Shown in pieces: positions 36,361 to 46,283 of a stretch of DNA of 64,000 nt; position 1 is the stretch's first letter, and each line of letters opens with the position of its first letter. The notes under the pieces are model-generated. The model saw only the letters and a program-made list of their open reading frames with translations, was not told the origin of the DNA and made no database searches. This stretch comes from Sedimentibacter sp. zth1 (GTDB taxonomy: Bacteria > Bacillota > Clostridia > Tissierellales > Sedimentibacteraceae). Position numbers and translations under genes: made by a program. The stretch spans positions 1-64,000 of the forward strand of contig NZ_CP071445.1 in assembly GCF_017352195.1 (NCBI RefSeq). Direction: 5' to 3'.

Positions 36361-38254
36361 GTGCGCCAGTTCGGCGTTTAATATATAGCTAGGTGAAACT
36401 CCTAGCCTGGTAAAGTTTAGCCAACAGCCAGTATCTAGCCTTGGAGCCGAAGCGGTGACGTAAGGTTTAAGCGTAGGCAAGAAAGTTTGAGAGCCGTAAT
36501 GCGAAAGCGTGAAGTGATAGAGCCTCGTTAGTCCGATAAGTGAAAGTCGATGTCATTCCTCTGACAGCAGACAAAAAGAAATAACCGATAAAGGCAAGGT
36601 TATGGAAATTTCACCGGGGTCTGAGAGCATGGCGAGCAAACAAGGTATATTAAGCGTACCTGGGAGGTCTTGTAGTTTTCTGAATAACAAAAACAGATAA
36701 GGATGGCATAAGGTGTAGAAAACCAAAGAAGTCTTAAGAGCTGCAAGAAGTCGGACTAATTCATAGTAGTGAAGAAGTAGATGAAAGTCTATGGAGCAAA
36801 GGGATTAGCATGTAAGACAATTCGGAAAGTAACACATGAAAGACACTAGAGGTTAAATAAACACATGGGAAAGATACAAGAAGAAATAAAAGAACTATCA
36901 ATAAAACACGCAAAACTGCAAACACTAATGCACTATGTAAATGAAGAAAATTTAAAACAGGTGCATGAAAAACAGGACAAGAAAAAAGCAGTAGGAATAG
37001 ATGGAGTAACAAAAGAACAATATTCAGAACAACTAGAAGATAATATAAAAATTCTCCTAGAAAAAATGAAGAAGTTCGGATACAAACCAAAACCCACAAG
37101 AAGAGTAATGATACCAAAAAGCGATGGAAAAATGCGATCATTAGGAATACTGTCATATGAAGATAAGTTAGTACAAACAATAATGGCAGAAATATTGAAT
37201 GGAGTATATGAACCAAGATTTCTTGATATATCATATGGTTTTAGACCAAACAGAAATTGCCATCAAGCAATAAAAATGATAAACAATACGATAATGCACA
37301 AAAACGTAAACTATATACTAGACTGTGATATAAAAGGCTTTTTCGACAATGTAGACCAAGGATGGCTAATGAAATTTTTAGAACACGATATACAAGATAA
37401 GAATTTTCTTAGATATATAGTAAGATTTCTAAAAGCAGGAATATGGGAAGACATGAAATACGTAGAAAGTGACAAAGGAACAATTCAGGGTGGAAATATA
37501 TCACCAGTATTGGCAAATGTATACCTACACTATGTATTAGATATATGGTTTGAAAAGTCGGTGAAACCAAAACTGCATGGAGAAGCGTATCTGGTGAGAT
37601 AGCAGATGACTTTGCAATACAGTTTCAAGCAGAAAGCGAAGCGGAAAAAGTATACAAGATGCTAATAGAGAGATTGAAAACATTTGGATTAGAAGTAGCA
37701 ATAGAAAAGACAAGGATAATACCATTCGGAAAACATAGAGGAACAAAAGAAAATTTTGATTTTCTCGGATTTACATTCGTAAATGGAAAAACAAAAAATG
37801 GTAAATACCGTGTGCATATCAACACAAGCAAGAAAAAGCTAAAAGTAAAAAGGCAAAATGCGAAAAGTTGGCTAAAAGAAGGAATGCACAAACCTATTGA
37901 TACAATAATGAAAAGCTTGAAAAGAAAACTGATGGGACACGATAACTACTATGGGATAAGTGGAAATATCAAAGGAATAAAGAAATTCCACGGATATGTC
38001 AAATACCAATGCTACAAAAGATTAAACAGAAGACATCAAAAGAAAAGCATGTCTTATGATACATTTGAAAAAATATGGGAAGCATATATTCCAAGTCCAA
38101 AGATTTGTGTAAACATATGGTAGAACTATAAAGTTTTATATGAAGAGCCGTATGCCTTAATAGGGCACGTACGGTTCCGAGAGGGGCGAACAGACAGTAA
38201 CCTTTTACAGTGAAATAACATAAAAGAGGGAAGTGTCGAGTTCGTCTACTCGAC
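36361..38254 (+). mobile_element. group II intron, copy 2 (defective ORF)
   Basis: 1894 bp with the same 5' (GTGCGCC) and 3' (CTACTCGAC) ends. The tail after domain V (CAGTGAAATAACATAAAAG) matches copy 4 rather than copies 1 and 3. It might still splice if maturase is supplied by another copy. Confidence 0.9.
36865..38123 (+). pseudogene. ltrA: group II intron maturase, frameshifted
   Basis: One base is missing at about 37600 (GAGATAGCAG in place of GAGATATGCAG). This destroys the catalytic YADD motif and splits the protein into a 245-residue N-terminal and a 154-residue C-terminal frame. Further differences in the second part (Glu-Gly for Glu-Val, HDNYY for HYNYY) show relaxed constraint. 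Confidence 0.9.
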
Positions 38255-38491
38255 AACGTCAAGGAAGCAAGTCAGACCACATCACTTCACCGGGTGTGAC
38301 CATCGCCAGGCGGGAAAGCCAGGGATGTCCGGTTCAGTGACGTCGTGAACACAGAGCCGTTAGATGACACAGCAATTTCGAGGTGGTTCTTCGAGGCCAT
38401 TTGATGAAAAGAAGATATTACAACAGTGGAATTATACGCAACAAGTGTTGATGAAGGTGAATAAAAACATATTAAACGAGGAGAGAATGTT

Positions 38492-38941
38492 ATGGAAGAT
38501 ATAGTAAGGTTAACCTTAAAAGATTTAGATGATATATACAAATTTGATATAATTTGTTTTCCAAATGATTATACAAAACGAGAATATTGGATTGAACTTT
38601 TAGAAGACGAAAGAACTTTTGTTTTCGCATTCAAAGAAAATAATATTATTAAAGCTAATATTTCTATCTATAACTGGAAGGGGGAAAATAATTATATTAA
38701 GATTATGACTATAGGAACTCATCCAGATTATAGAAATAAAGGTTATGCCCATATGTTAATGCAGTATATCATTGATGAGATGTTGAAAGATGATATGCAT
38801 ATATTTAAAGGTGAAACTAGAGAATCAAATTTAAAAATGCAAAAAGTATTTGAAGATTTTGGATATAAGATTAATAAGAAAGTAGAAGAGTATTATGATA
38901 ATCCAACCGAAACTGCTTATAAGTATTCTTTGGAGATATAA
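38492..38941 (+). CDS. GNAT-family N-acetyltransferase (cassette 18)
   Basis: A 149-residue protein, GAGGAGAG before the ATG. RimI-like: IGTHPDYRNKGYAHMLMQYI (motif A) near 82-100, then GETRESNLKMQKVFEDFGYK (motif B) near 110-128. It could acetylate a protein N-terminus or a small amine; substrate unknown. Confidence 0.85.
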   Translation: MEDIVRLTLKDLDDIYKFDIICFPNDYTKREYWIELLEDERTFVFAFKENNIIKANISIYNWKGENNYIKIMTIGTHPDYRNKGYAHMLMQYIIDEMLKDDMHIFKGETRESNLKMQKVFEDFGYKINKKVEEYYDNPTETAYKYSLEI

Positions 38942-39053
38942 GAAATAAAAAAACTAATAAATTATATTTTATTATGATTTAAATTATTATAATTACACCG
39001 ATGCCACACTTTTTATTTTATGTTAAATCGTTGAAAAAAGACATTGCTACATC

Positions 39054-39391
39054 ATCTAACAACATGTTCACGCTACGGGTCGGGCAGGAACGTCAGCGAG
39101 TAGGAACGTCAAGGAAGAAAGTCACGCAGAGGGAAAGTCAGACCACATCCCTTCATCGGGTGTGACCACCGCCAAGACGGTCTAGCTAAAGATGTCCGGT
39201 TCAGCGACGTCGTGAACACAGGGGCGATAAGCAAAATGCCGCTAGCGCGTCATTTTGTTTATCGTCGCGCGGGTACCCCGCTGACAGGCTTGGGCTAGCG
39301 CCACATCGCCTATCAGCTGGTTTGCAAAATTATCAAGTTAGACAGTAAACTGTCTAACTCGATAACTTCGTAAACCCGCGCGACGTTATCT
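39054..39391 (+). other. attC site 18 with mini-cassette C
   Basis: ATCTAAC at the left, GTTATCT at 39385; type B with GTCAGCGAGTAGG module; mini-cassette at the G^TT point. Confidence 0.8.
39225..39384 (+). mobile_element. 160-bp gene-less mini-cassette, copy C
   Basis: Same sequence as copy B as far as read by eye. Confidence 0.75.
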
Positions 39392-40374
39392 GAAAGAACA
39401 ATATAATTTCAGAGAATTAATATTAATAGCAATTTGATAGTACAACAGCTACATAAACAGTAATAAATGTTATGTAGAAAATTTAATATGAGGAGATGCA
39501 TATGAAAAAAATTATTACGGTGCAACACACACAATCAATACATCATACAAACGGTATGGTTGGTTCATGGACAGATTGGGAATTATCAGAATTAGGAGTA
39601 AAACAAGCACATAAAATAGGTGAAAATTTAAAAGAAGAATTAAAAAATCAGAAAATTAAAATGTATTCATCAGACTTAACTAGGGCAAAGCAAACAGCTG
39701 AAATAGTTGGACAACACATAGAAGTAACTCCTATATTAAAAAAGGAATTAAGAGAGAGAAACCTAGGGAAATGTTGTGGCAAATCTGTAAAATGGTTAAA
39801 AGAAAATGTAGAAGTACAAGAAAAGACTGTTGATGATAGGTTATTTTCAGACGCAGAAAGTCGTAGAGATGAATGGAACAGATTAGAACCTTTCTTTACA
39901 GAAATTATGCAAAGTGAAGATGAAGTAATAATCATTGTATCGCATGGAGATTTATTAAGTGTATTTAACACGATGTTTTTGGGATTGGAAATTGAAGTGC
40001 TAAATAAAGCTGAAGTATTTGGTTTAGCAGGTGGAGTTTCGTATTTAATATTAAATGATTCAGGAAAAAGGTTAATAAGAAAGATGAGCGATATGTCTTA
40101 TATAAAATAAAATTATGATGAATAAGATAGAGAATTAAGGTACGTGAATAAATAGTAAAGATTTATATTGACCTACAGATAACAATATGTTACAGCTACG
40201 GGTGCTTAGAGGGAACGTCAGCTGGTACAGTTAGTCAAAGCAGACAAGCCAGCAGAGGGCAAGTCAGCACCACATTCCTCAGCTAACCGAGTCGGTGTCC
40301 TGCAACCCAAGATAGGAGTTATCTAGGGTCGCAGAACACCTGTAACGCTGAGAAACGTCAGTAACAAAGGGACG
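39386..40374 (+). repeat. whole-cassette duplication, copy 2 (989 bp)
   Basis: Second copy of the histidine-phosphatase cassette, with leader and attC. Left neighbour is mini-cassette C, right neighbour is the DUF2441-like cassette, so the context differs from copy 1. Confidence 0.9.
39502..40110 (+). CDS. histidine phosphatase superfamily protein (cassette 19, duplicate of cassette 11)
   Basis: A 202-residue protein identical to that at 29088-29696, including QHT in place of the usual RHG. Identity through leader and attC points to recent duplication by cassette recombination. Confidence 0.8.
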   Translation: MKKIITVQHTQSIHHTNGMVGSWTDWELSELGVKQAHKIGENLKEELKNQKIKMYSSDLTRAKQTAEIVGQHIEVTPILKKELRERNLGKCCGKSVKWLKENVEVQEKTVDDRLFSDAESRRDEWNRLEPFFTEIMQSEDEVIIIVSHGDLLSVFNTMFLGLEIEVLNKAEVFGLAGGVSYLILNDSGKRLIRKMSDMSYIK

Positions 40375-40380
40375 TTATAT
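40177..40380 (+). other. attC site 19
   Basis: AGATAAC...GTTATAT; same body as site 11, with a different right box. Confidence 0.85.
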
Positions 40381-40487
40381 GACAGAATGATACCATTTCA
40401 GAGATAGCTTTTAGGTCATTAAACATATTTTTAAAGTTATATAAATTATTAATGTAGTGAAGATTATTTATGAAGAAAGGTGAAATT

Positions 40488-41039
40488 ATGAAAGAAATAT
40501 ATGCTTACCATGTAGTTACAGATAGACCTGTACAATTAGGTCAACACATAGTTTTTGATGAGAACAATCATAATGGAGTATATAAAAGAGTACAGGATAA
40601 ATTAAATATAGTAAATGACATTTATAAACAGCCTTCAAAATATGATGAAGATAATCTTGAACATCATACGGCTGTTGCTTTAAGAGAACTAGCATTAGAG
40701 GAAGTTCGTAAAAAAAAATATCCAACATATCCATCAAGAATGGCTTGTTTATATGTATCTAATAATTTAGAAGAAGCAGAAAAGTGGAGTGAGTTGTTTA
40801 TCGATTGGGGTAGACCAACATATCAAATTGTAAAATTAAAGATACACGGTAATTGCTTTATTGGGGATGCTAATAATTGTTTTGATGGACTATTAGAAAA
40901 GAAAGAAAATTTGATTTTAGCTGAAGGATATTGGGAAAATAAACCCAATGAATACGATGAAGAACCTATTATAGAAATGCTTGTTGATGGCGATATTGAA
41001 ATTATAGAAATAGTTAAAGAGATAAATGCTAACATATAA
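40488..41039 (+). CDS. DUF2441-like protein (cassette 20)
   Basis: A 183-residue protein. The ATG at 40488 follows AAGGTG; the in-frame Met six codons upstream has no site. IYAYHVVTDRPVQLGQHIVF at the start, then ALREVAL-like helices (VALRELALEEVRKKKYPTYP, MACLYVSNNLEEAEKWSELF) fit DUF2441, a family related to ADP-ribosyltransferase-like folds (recall). Function unknown. Confidence 0.65.
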   Translation: MKEIYAYHVVTDRPVQLGQHIVFDENNHNGVYKRVQDKLNIVNDIYKQPSKYDEDNLEHHTAVALRELALEEVRKKKYPTYPSRMACLYVSNNLEEAEKWSELFIDWGRPTYQIVKLKIHGNCFIGDANNCFDGLLEKKENLILAEGYWENKPNEYDEEPIIEMLVDGDIEIIEIVKEINANI

Positions 41040-41115
41040 TGATTTGAGTACTTAGGTAATGCTTTTTAGATAAATTTAGTTTAAGAAAGTTATTATGGAG
41101 TGGTATCATTTTGAC

Positions 41116-41261
41116 ATATAACAATATGTTCCGACAAGGGTCTTAGGAAGAAAGTTGATAGGGCAAGTCAGACTATATCCCTTCACCGGATGTGAGCACC
41201 ATCAAGACGGTGAGTTAATTCTATTCGATTCAGCGATGTCAGAACCACAGAGATATTTTAT
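41116..41261 (+). other. attC site 20 with damaged right box
   Basis: ATATAAC at the left; the right box reads ATTTTAT instead of GTTATAT, and the arm TCAGAACCACAG is also changed. Probably inactive. Confidence 0.65.
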
Positions 41262-41328
41262 GACATGATTGATATAGGTAAAGTATAATATTAAAAAGAT
41301 TTTTATGATAAAAAAAGAAAGGGTAAAT

Positions 41329-41952
41329 ATGTATAGCACAAATATATGGAATAATGATATACAAATCAAGGGAATAGAGGGTGTTTTTTCTCCAAACAAT
41401 ATAGATTTAGGAACAAAAAGTATGTTGGAAAAATTTGATTTAAAAGAAGATGATAAAATTTTAGACCTAGGTTGTGGGACTGGAATAGTAGGCATTGCAG
41501 TGGCAAAAGTAGTAGGTGAAAAAAATATAGTGATGGTTGATGTAGACAGTAAAGCAATAGATTGTAGTAGAAGTAATTTAGAACTAAATGATTTATATAA
41601 TGTTGAGTTAATACAATCTAATGGATTTGAGAATATAAGAGATAATGATTTTACATTGATATTATGCAATCCACCATATCATACAGATTTTTCAGTAGCA
41701 AAAGAATTTATTGAATCAGGAAAGAAACATATGAAGATTGATGGAAGAATGGTATTAGTAGTAAAGAGATTAGATTGGTATAAAAATAAGATGATTAACA
41801 TATTTGGAGGGATAAAAGTAATAGAAGATAATGGTTATTACATTATAACATCAGAAAAGAGAGACTTTAATAGTAGGGTTTGTAAGAAGGAAAAGCCAGT
41901 GAAGAAAAAACATTTAAAAAAATTAGATATATCAAAAAAACATTTATTATAG
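41329..41952 (+). CDS. MTS-type methyltransferase, NPPY motif (cassette 21)
   Basis: A 207-residue protein. The ATG at 41329 follows AGAAAGGG. Motif I ILDLGCGTGIVGIAVAK near 45-60 and motif IV LILCNPPYHTDFSVAKEFI near 108-125 place it with RsmC/RlmG-like enzymes that methylate an amino group on a base in RNA. The C-terminus is Lys-rich. The actual substrate is not known. Confidence 0.85.
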   Translation: MYSTNIWNNDIQIKGIEGVFSPNNIDLGTKSMLEKFDLKEDDKILDLGCGTGIVGIAVAKVVGEKNIVMVDVDSKAIDCSRSNLELNDLYNVELIQSNGFENIRDNDFTLILCNPPYHTDFSVAKEFIESGKKHMKIDGRMVLVVKRLDWYKNKMINIFGGIKVIEDNGYYIITSEKRDFNSRVCKKEKPVKKKHLKKLDISKKHLL

Positions 41953-41971
41953 AATAATTATGATGCACATC

Positions 41972-42070
41972 TGATAATAATATGTTTACGCAAGGGTGCC
42001 AGTAAGAACGTCAGCGAGTAGGCAAGTCGAGGAAGCAAGTTACGCAGTAAGCCAGTCAGCACCACATTGC
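41972..42070 (+). other. truncated attC site 21 (left half only)
   Basis: TGATAAT (damaged box) followed by GTTTACGCAAGGGTGCC and a GTCAGCACCACATTGC end. The right arm and GTT box are missing. A gene tail follows directly: LKDVGVRVNDFIEFISHN then stop (to 42126), so a deletion joined this site to another cassette. Confidence 0.6.
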
Positions 42071-42290
42071 TTAAAGATGTTGGAGTTAGAGTGAATGATT
42101 TTATTGAATTTATTAGCCATAATTAATATAAAATATTTAGAGCATGTTGATATATTTTTGAAAGAACATAACATATTAAATAGTTAGGATGAAAATACAG
42201 AAATAAGTGCTTAAAATGATAGGAGGTTACTTATATCTTATATAACAAGAGAAGTTTAGGCAAGTCAGGGAAGAGTGGTATCATTCCGAC
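42071..42290 (+). other. cassette remnant, gene tail only
   Basis: Holds the last 18 codons of an unknown gene (stop near 42125) and a normal cassette 3' tail. No intact gene. Confidence 0.5.
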
Positions 42291-42326
42291 ATATAACAAC
42301 ATGTTCACGCAAGGGTCTTAGATGGA

Positions 42327-44222
42327 GTGCGCCAGTTCGGCGTTTAATATATAGCTAGGTGAAACTCCTAGCCTGGTAAAGTTTAGCCAACAGCCAGTAT
42401 CTAGCCTTGGAGCCGAAGCGGTGACGTAAGGTTTAAGCGTAGGCAAGAAAGTTTGAGAGCCGTAATGCGAAAGCGTGAAGTGATAGAGCCTCGTTAGTCC
42501 GATAAGTGAAAGTCGATGTCATTCCTCTGACAGCAGACAAAAAGAAATAACCGATAAAGGCAAGGTTATGGAAATTTCACCGGGGTCTGAGAGCATGGCG
42601 AGCAAACAAGGTATATTAAGCGTACCTGGGAGGTCTTGTAGTTTTCTGAATAACAAAAACAGATAAGGATGGCATAAGGTGTAGAAAACCAAAGAAGTCT
42701 TAAGAGCTGCAAGAAGTCGGACTAATTCATAGTAGTGAAGAAGTAGATGAAAGTCTATGGAGCAAAGGGATTAGCATGTAAGACAATTCGGAAAGTAACA
42801 CATGAAAGACACTAGAGGTTAAATAAACACATGGGAAAGATACAAGAAGAAATAAAAGAACTATCAATAAAACACGCAAAACTGCAAACACTAATGCACT
42901 ATGTAAATGAAGAAAATTTAAAACAGGTGCATGAAAAACAGGACAAGAAAAAAGCAGTAGGAATAGATGGAGTAACAAAAGAACAATATTCAGAACAACT
43001 AGAAGATAATATAAAAATTCTCCTAGAAAAAATGAAGAAGTTCGGATACAAACCAAAACCCACAAGAAGAGTAATGATACCAAAAAGCGATGGAAAAATG
43101 CGATCATTAGGAATACTGTCATATGAAGATAAGTTAGTACAAACAATAATGGCAGAAATATTGAATGGAGTATATGAACCAAGATTTCTTGATATATCAT
43201 ATGGTTTTAGACCAAACAGAAATTGCCATCAAGCAATAAAAATGATAAACAATACGATAATGCACAAAAACGTAAACTATATACTAGACTGTGATATAAA
43301 AGGCTTTTTCGACAATGTAGACCAAGGATGGCTAATGAAATTTTTAGAACACGATATACAAGATAAGAATTTTCTTAGATATATAGTAAGATTTCTAAAA
43401 GCAGGAATATGGGAAGACATGAAATACGTAGAAAGTGACAAAGGAACAATTCAGGGTGGAAATATATCACCAGTATTGGCAAATGTATACCTACACTATG
43501 TATTAGATATATGGTTTGAAAAGTCGGTGAAACCAAAACTGCATGGAGAAGCGTATCTGGTGAGATATGCAGATGACTTTGCAATACAGTTTCAAGCAGA
43601 AAGCGAAGCGGAAAAAGTATACAAGATGCTAATAGAGAGATTGAAAACATTTGGATTAGAAGTAGCAATAGAAAAGACAAGGATAATACCATTCGGAAAA
43701 CATAGAGGAACAAAAGAAAATTTTGATTTTCTCGGATTTACATTTGTAAATGGAAAAACAAAAAATGGTAAATATCGTGTGCATATCAACACAAGCAAGA
43801 AAAAGCTAAAAATAAAAAGGCAAAATGCGAAAAGTTGGCTAAAAGAAGTAATGCACAAACCTATTGATACAATAATGAAAAGCTTGAAAAGAAAACTGAT
43901 GGGACACTATAACTACTATGGGATAAGTGGAAATATCAAAGGAATAAAGAAATTCCACGGATATGTCAAATACCAATGCTACAAAAGATTAAACAGAAGA
44001 CATCAAAAGAAAAGCATATCTTATGATACATTTGAAAAAATATGGGAAGCATATATTCCAAGTCCAAAGATTTGTGTAAACATATGGTAGAACTATAAAG
44101 TTTTATATGAAGAGCCGTATGCCTAAATAGGGCACGTACGGTTCCGAGAGGGGCGAACAGACAGTAACCTTTTACTTTAAGAAAACCTTAAAAAGAAAGG
44201 GTGTCGGGTTCGTCTACTCGAC
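42327..44222 (+). mobile_element. group II intron, copy 3
   Basis: 1896 bp, nearly identical to copy 1 including the tail after domain V. Left exon GATGGA, right exon AACGTTCAAGG. Confidence 0.9.
42831..44090 (+). CDS. ltrA: group II intron reverse transcriptase/maturase, copy 3
   Basis: 419 residues, differing from copy 1 by Met to Ile in KKSISYDTF. RT blocks and YADD are intact, so this copy is probably active. Confidence 0.92.
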   Translation: MGKIQEEIKELSIKHAKLQTLMHYVNEENLKQVHEKQDKKKAVGIDGVTKEQYSEQLEDNIKILLEKMKKFGYKPKPTRRVMIPKSDGKMRSLGILSYEDKLVQTIMAEILNGVYEPRFLDISYGFRPNRNCHQAIKMINNTIMHKNVNYILDCDIKGFFDNVDQGWLMKFLEHDIQDKNFLRYIVRFLKAGIWEDMKYVESDKGTIQGGNISPVLANVYLHYVLDIWFEKSVKPKLHGEAYLVRYADDFAIQFQAESEAEKVYKMLIERLKTFGLEVAIEKTRIIPFGKHRGTKENFDFLGFTFVNGKTKNGKYRVHINTSKKKLKIKRQNAKSWLKEVMHKPIDTIMKSLKRKLMGHYNYYGISGNIKGIKKFHGYVKYQCYKRLNRRHQKKSISYDTFEKIWEAYIPSPKICVNIW

Positions 44223-44352
44223 AACGTTCAAGGAGGAAAGTCAGACCACATCACTTCACCGGGTGTGACCACCGCCAAGACGGTCTATCTAAGGTGTCCG
44301 GTTCAGTGACGTCGGGAACACAGAGACGTTATCTGAAATACATACCCAAAAT

Positions 44353-44374
44353 TCATCCGCCCGTCCATGGGCGG
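44353..44374. terminator. small GC hairpin in cassette 22 leader
   Basis: CCGCCC, loop GTCCAT, GGGCGG. Stable, but no T run follows, so attenuator or remnant of another element is equally possible. Confidence 0.35.
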
Positions 44375-44574
44375 AGAAATAAAACAGATGTAGAGAAAAT
44401 ATTCTTTAATAGAAATTTAAAAGTTTGAGTAAAGGTAAAGGTAATGATACTTTTTTATCTAATAGGTAATAAATATTTATAGAATATTAGATTGCATGTA
44501 TGATAAATAATTTATAAATTACAATTGAGTTGTAAAATACAAAAAGATATATATGAATAATAGGAGGAGTTAAA

Positions 44575-44895
44575 GTGGTAGGAAAATATAAAGTAATAAC
44601 ATTATGTGGTAGTACAAAGTTTAAAGATGAATTTATAAAAGCCCAAAAAGAACTTACACTTAAAGGAAATATTGTGCTAACTGTGGGATCATTTGGACAT
44701 GCGGATGGCGAATATAATATAACCATAACTGAAGATTTAAAAATTATGTTGGATGATATGCATAAAAGAAGAATTGATATGAGTGATGAAATATTTGTTA
44801 TTAATAAAGATGGTTATATTGGTAGTAGTACAAAAAGCGAAATAGAATATGCTAAAAGAACAGGTAAGAAAATTAATTATTTAGAAAACAAATAG
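44575..44895 (+). CDS. nucleoside 2-deoxyribosyltransferase-like protein (cassette 22)
   Basis: A 106-residue protein with a GTG start after AGGAGGAG. VITLCGSTKFKDEFIKAQKE is the phosphate-binding start of this fold. DEIFVINKDGYIGSSTKSEI then EYAKRTGKKINYLE gives the typical C-terminus with the Ser/Glu pair. It may cleave or exchange bases on nucleosides, or bind them. Cassette boxes GTTATCT and AGATAAC match exactly. Confidence 0.8.
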   Translation: MVGKYKVITLCGSTKFKDEFIKAQKELTLKGNIVLTVGSFGHADGEYNITITEDLKIMLDDMHKRRIDMSDEIFVINKDGYIGSSTKSEIEYAKRTGKKINYLENK

Positions 44896-45025
44896 TTAAA
44901 GTATAGTAATTAATATATATATATGCTAAAAAACAATATAGTATAAAAATAAATAGAAGATTATAAAGTTATTAATTAAAAGATGTCGCCTACGCCGTCC
45001 ATGGCTTCGGCTGGGTATGTACATC

Positions 45026-45073
45026 AGATAACAAGGCATCTGCGCAAGGTCGGGCAAGGTATTCCTTTTGGGT
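45026..45073 (+). other. truncated attC at the end of cassette 22
   Basis: AGATAAC followed by a left half like that of site 23 (GGTATTCCTTTTGGG); no right arm or GTT box found before the next gene. Confidence 0.55.
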
Positions 45074-45112
45074 CTTAAAGAAATTGATATTATATCTAGA
45101 TAGGAGTATATG

Positions 45113-46018
45113 ATGAATAGATTTATGATAGGACATTTTGGTAAATTTGATAAAGATAAGCAGATTAGAGATTTTAAAGATGGATTTTTTGGTGTGGAAG
45201 CCTGTTTATTAGAAAGTGAGAAGGATATCGATAATTTAATATTTGAATCAAGGGAAAAGAATTTTAATATAGCGGTTCATTTTCCATTGAGAAGTGGTGG
45301 TTTAAAGCTGAGAGATGCACAATTTATGTCTAAAGACTTAGATTTTAAGAAATATACATATGAACATATGGAAAAAGAATTGTTATATTTAACCAAGATT
45401 AAACCAAAGTATATTCTATTTCACTATCCCAAACCAGTATTACTAGACTGTGAAGTAAATTGGACTAATTGGCGATTTGCTGACAAAACAGAATATTATT
45501 ATGATAATGAGTATACATATGAAGAATTTTTATATCAGAGTGAAGAGTTATTTAAATGGTTAACTGAAAAGAGTAATACATATAATTTTACACCGGTATT
45601 GGAATTTGATGCACTTAATCGATATATATATGAAAATAATGGGCTTTTTGACTTATTAGAAAGATATTCTAAGATACGACTTTGCTTAGATATAGCAAGA
45701 TTACATTTACAGGATAAGATAGATGAAAACTTCAATGCATATGAAGTTACAAGGAGATATGCAAAGTATGCAGAAGTGATACATTTATCTAATGTTAGAG
45801 TTAAGGATAATCTGCAGAATAATCACTATCCAGCATTAAGAGGATTGAAATCAGATGATGGATGGGCAGATATTGAAAAGTATTTAAGGATAATTACAGA
45901 AGAAAATAATGAATTTAAAATACTATTTGAGCATAGATCAGATTTGATAAGTGATGAAGAACTTAATGACTGTTATCAATGGATACGTGAATTAATAATG
46001 AGAGAAGATATTATGTGA
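45113..46018 (+). CDS. xylose isomerase-like TIM-barrel protein (cassette 23)
   Basis: A 301-residue protein, TAGGAG before tandem ATGs; the second (45113) has better spacing. FMIGHFGKFDKDK at the start, NIAVHFPLRSGG, YILFHYPKP, TPVLEFDALN, RLCLDIARLHLQ and EVIHLSNVR mark successive strands of an AP endonuclease 2 / sugar phosphate isomerase barrel with metal-ligand Glu, Asp and His residues. Substrate unknown. Its cassette has lost the left boundary. Confidence 0.75.
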   Translation: MNRFMIGHFGKFDKDKQIRDFKDGFFGVEACLLESEKDIDNLIFESREKNFNIAVHFPLRSGGLKLRDAQFMSKDLDFKKYTYEHMEKELLYLTKIKPKYILFHYPKPVLLDCEVNWTNWRFADKTEYYYDNEYTYEEFLYQSEELFKWLTEKSNTYNFTPVLEFDALNRYIYENNGLFDLLERYSKIRLCLDIARLHLQDKIDENFNAYEVTRRYAKYAEVIHLSNVRVKDNLQNNHYPALRGLKSDDGWADIEKYLRIITEENNEFKILFEHRSDLISDEELNDCYQWIRELIMREDIM

Positions 46019-46045
46019 AGTATTGGGTCGTGAGTTGGAAACATC

Positions 46046-46213
46046 ATTTAACAATGTATTTCCATTCGTTCGGGTGTGGTATTCCTCTTGGGAAAAGCCC
46101 TCACACATCCCACCACCTAAGCGCGTCGCGAAAGTCATCGCATTAGCCCTTGTTCAGGGCATGAGCAACTCCTTCTAAGGTGCTGAGACGTCGGAAATAC
46201 GGGACCGTTAGGC
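46046..46213 (+). other. attC site 23
   Basis: ATTTAAC...GTTAGGC; arms GTATTTCC/GGAAATAC (paired change); type C. Confidence 0.85.
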
Positions 46214-46283
46214 AACATATTAATCTGGTTATTGAATGATTGTAGATTTTTATAAGATGACGAGTGATAATTAGAGGTGAGGA

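Larger units (their letters stand above)
36325..38365 (+). other. attC site 17, split by group II intron 2
   Basis: AGCTAAC at the left, GTTAGAT at 38359; type B. Confidence 0.85.
42291..44334 (+). other. attC site 22, split by group II intron 3
   Basis: ATATAAC at the left, GTTATCT at 44328; type B. Confidence 0.85.
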
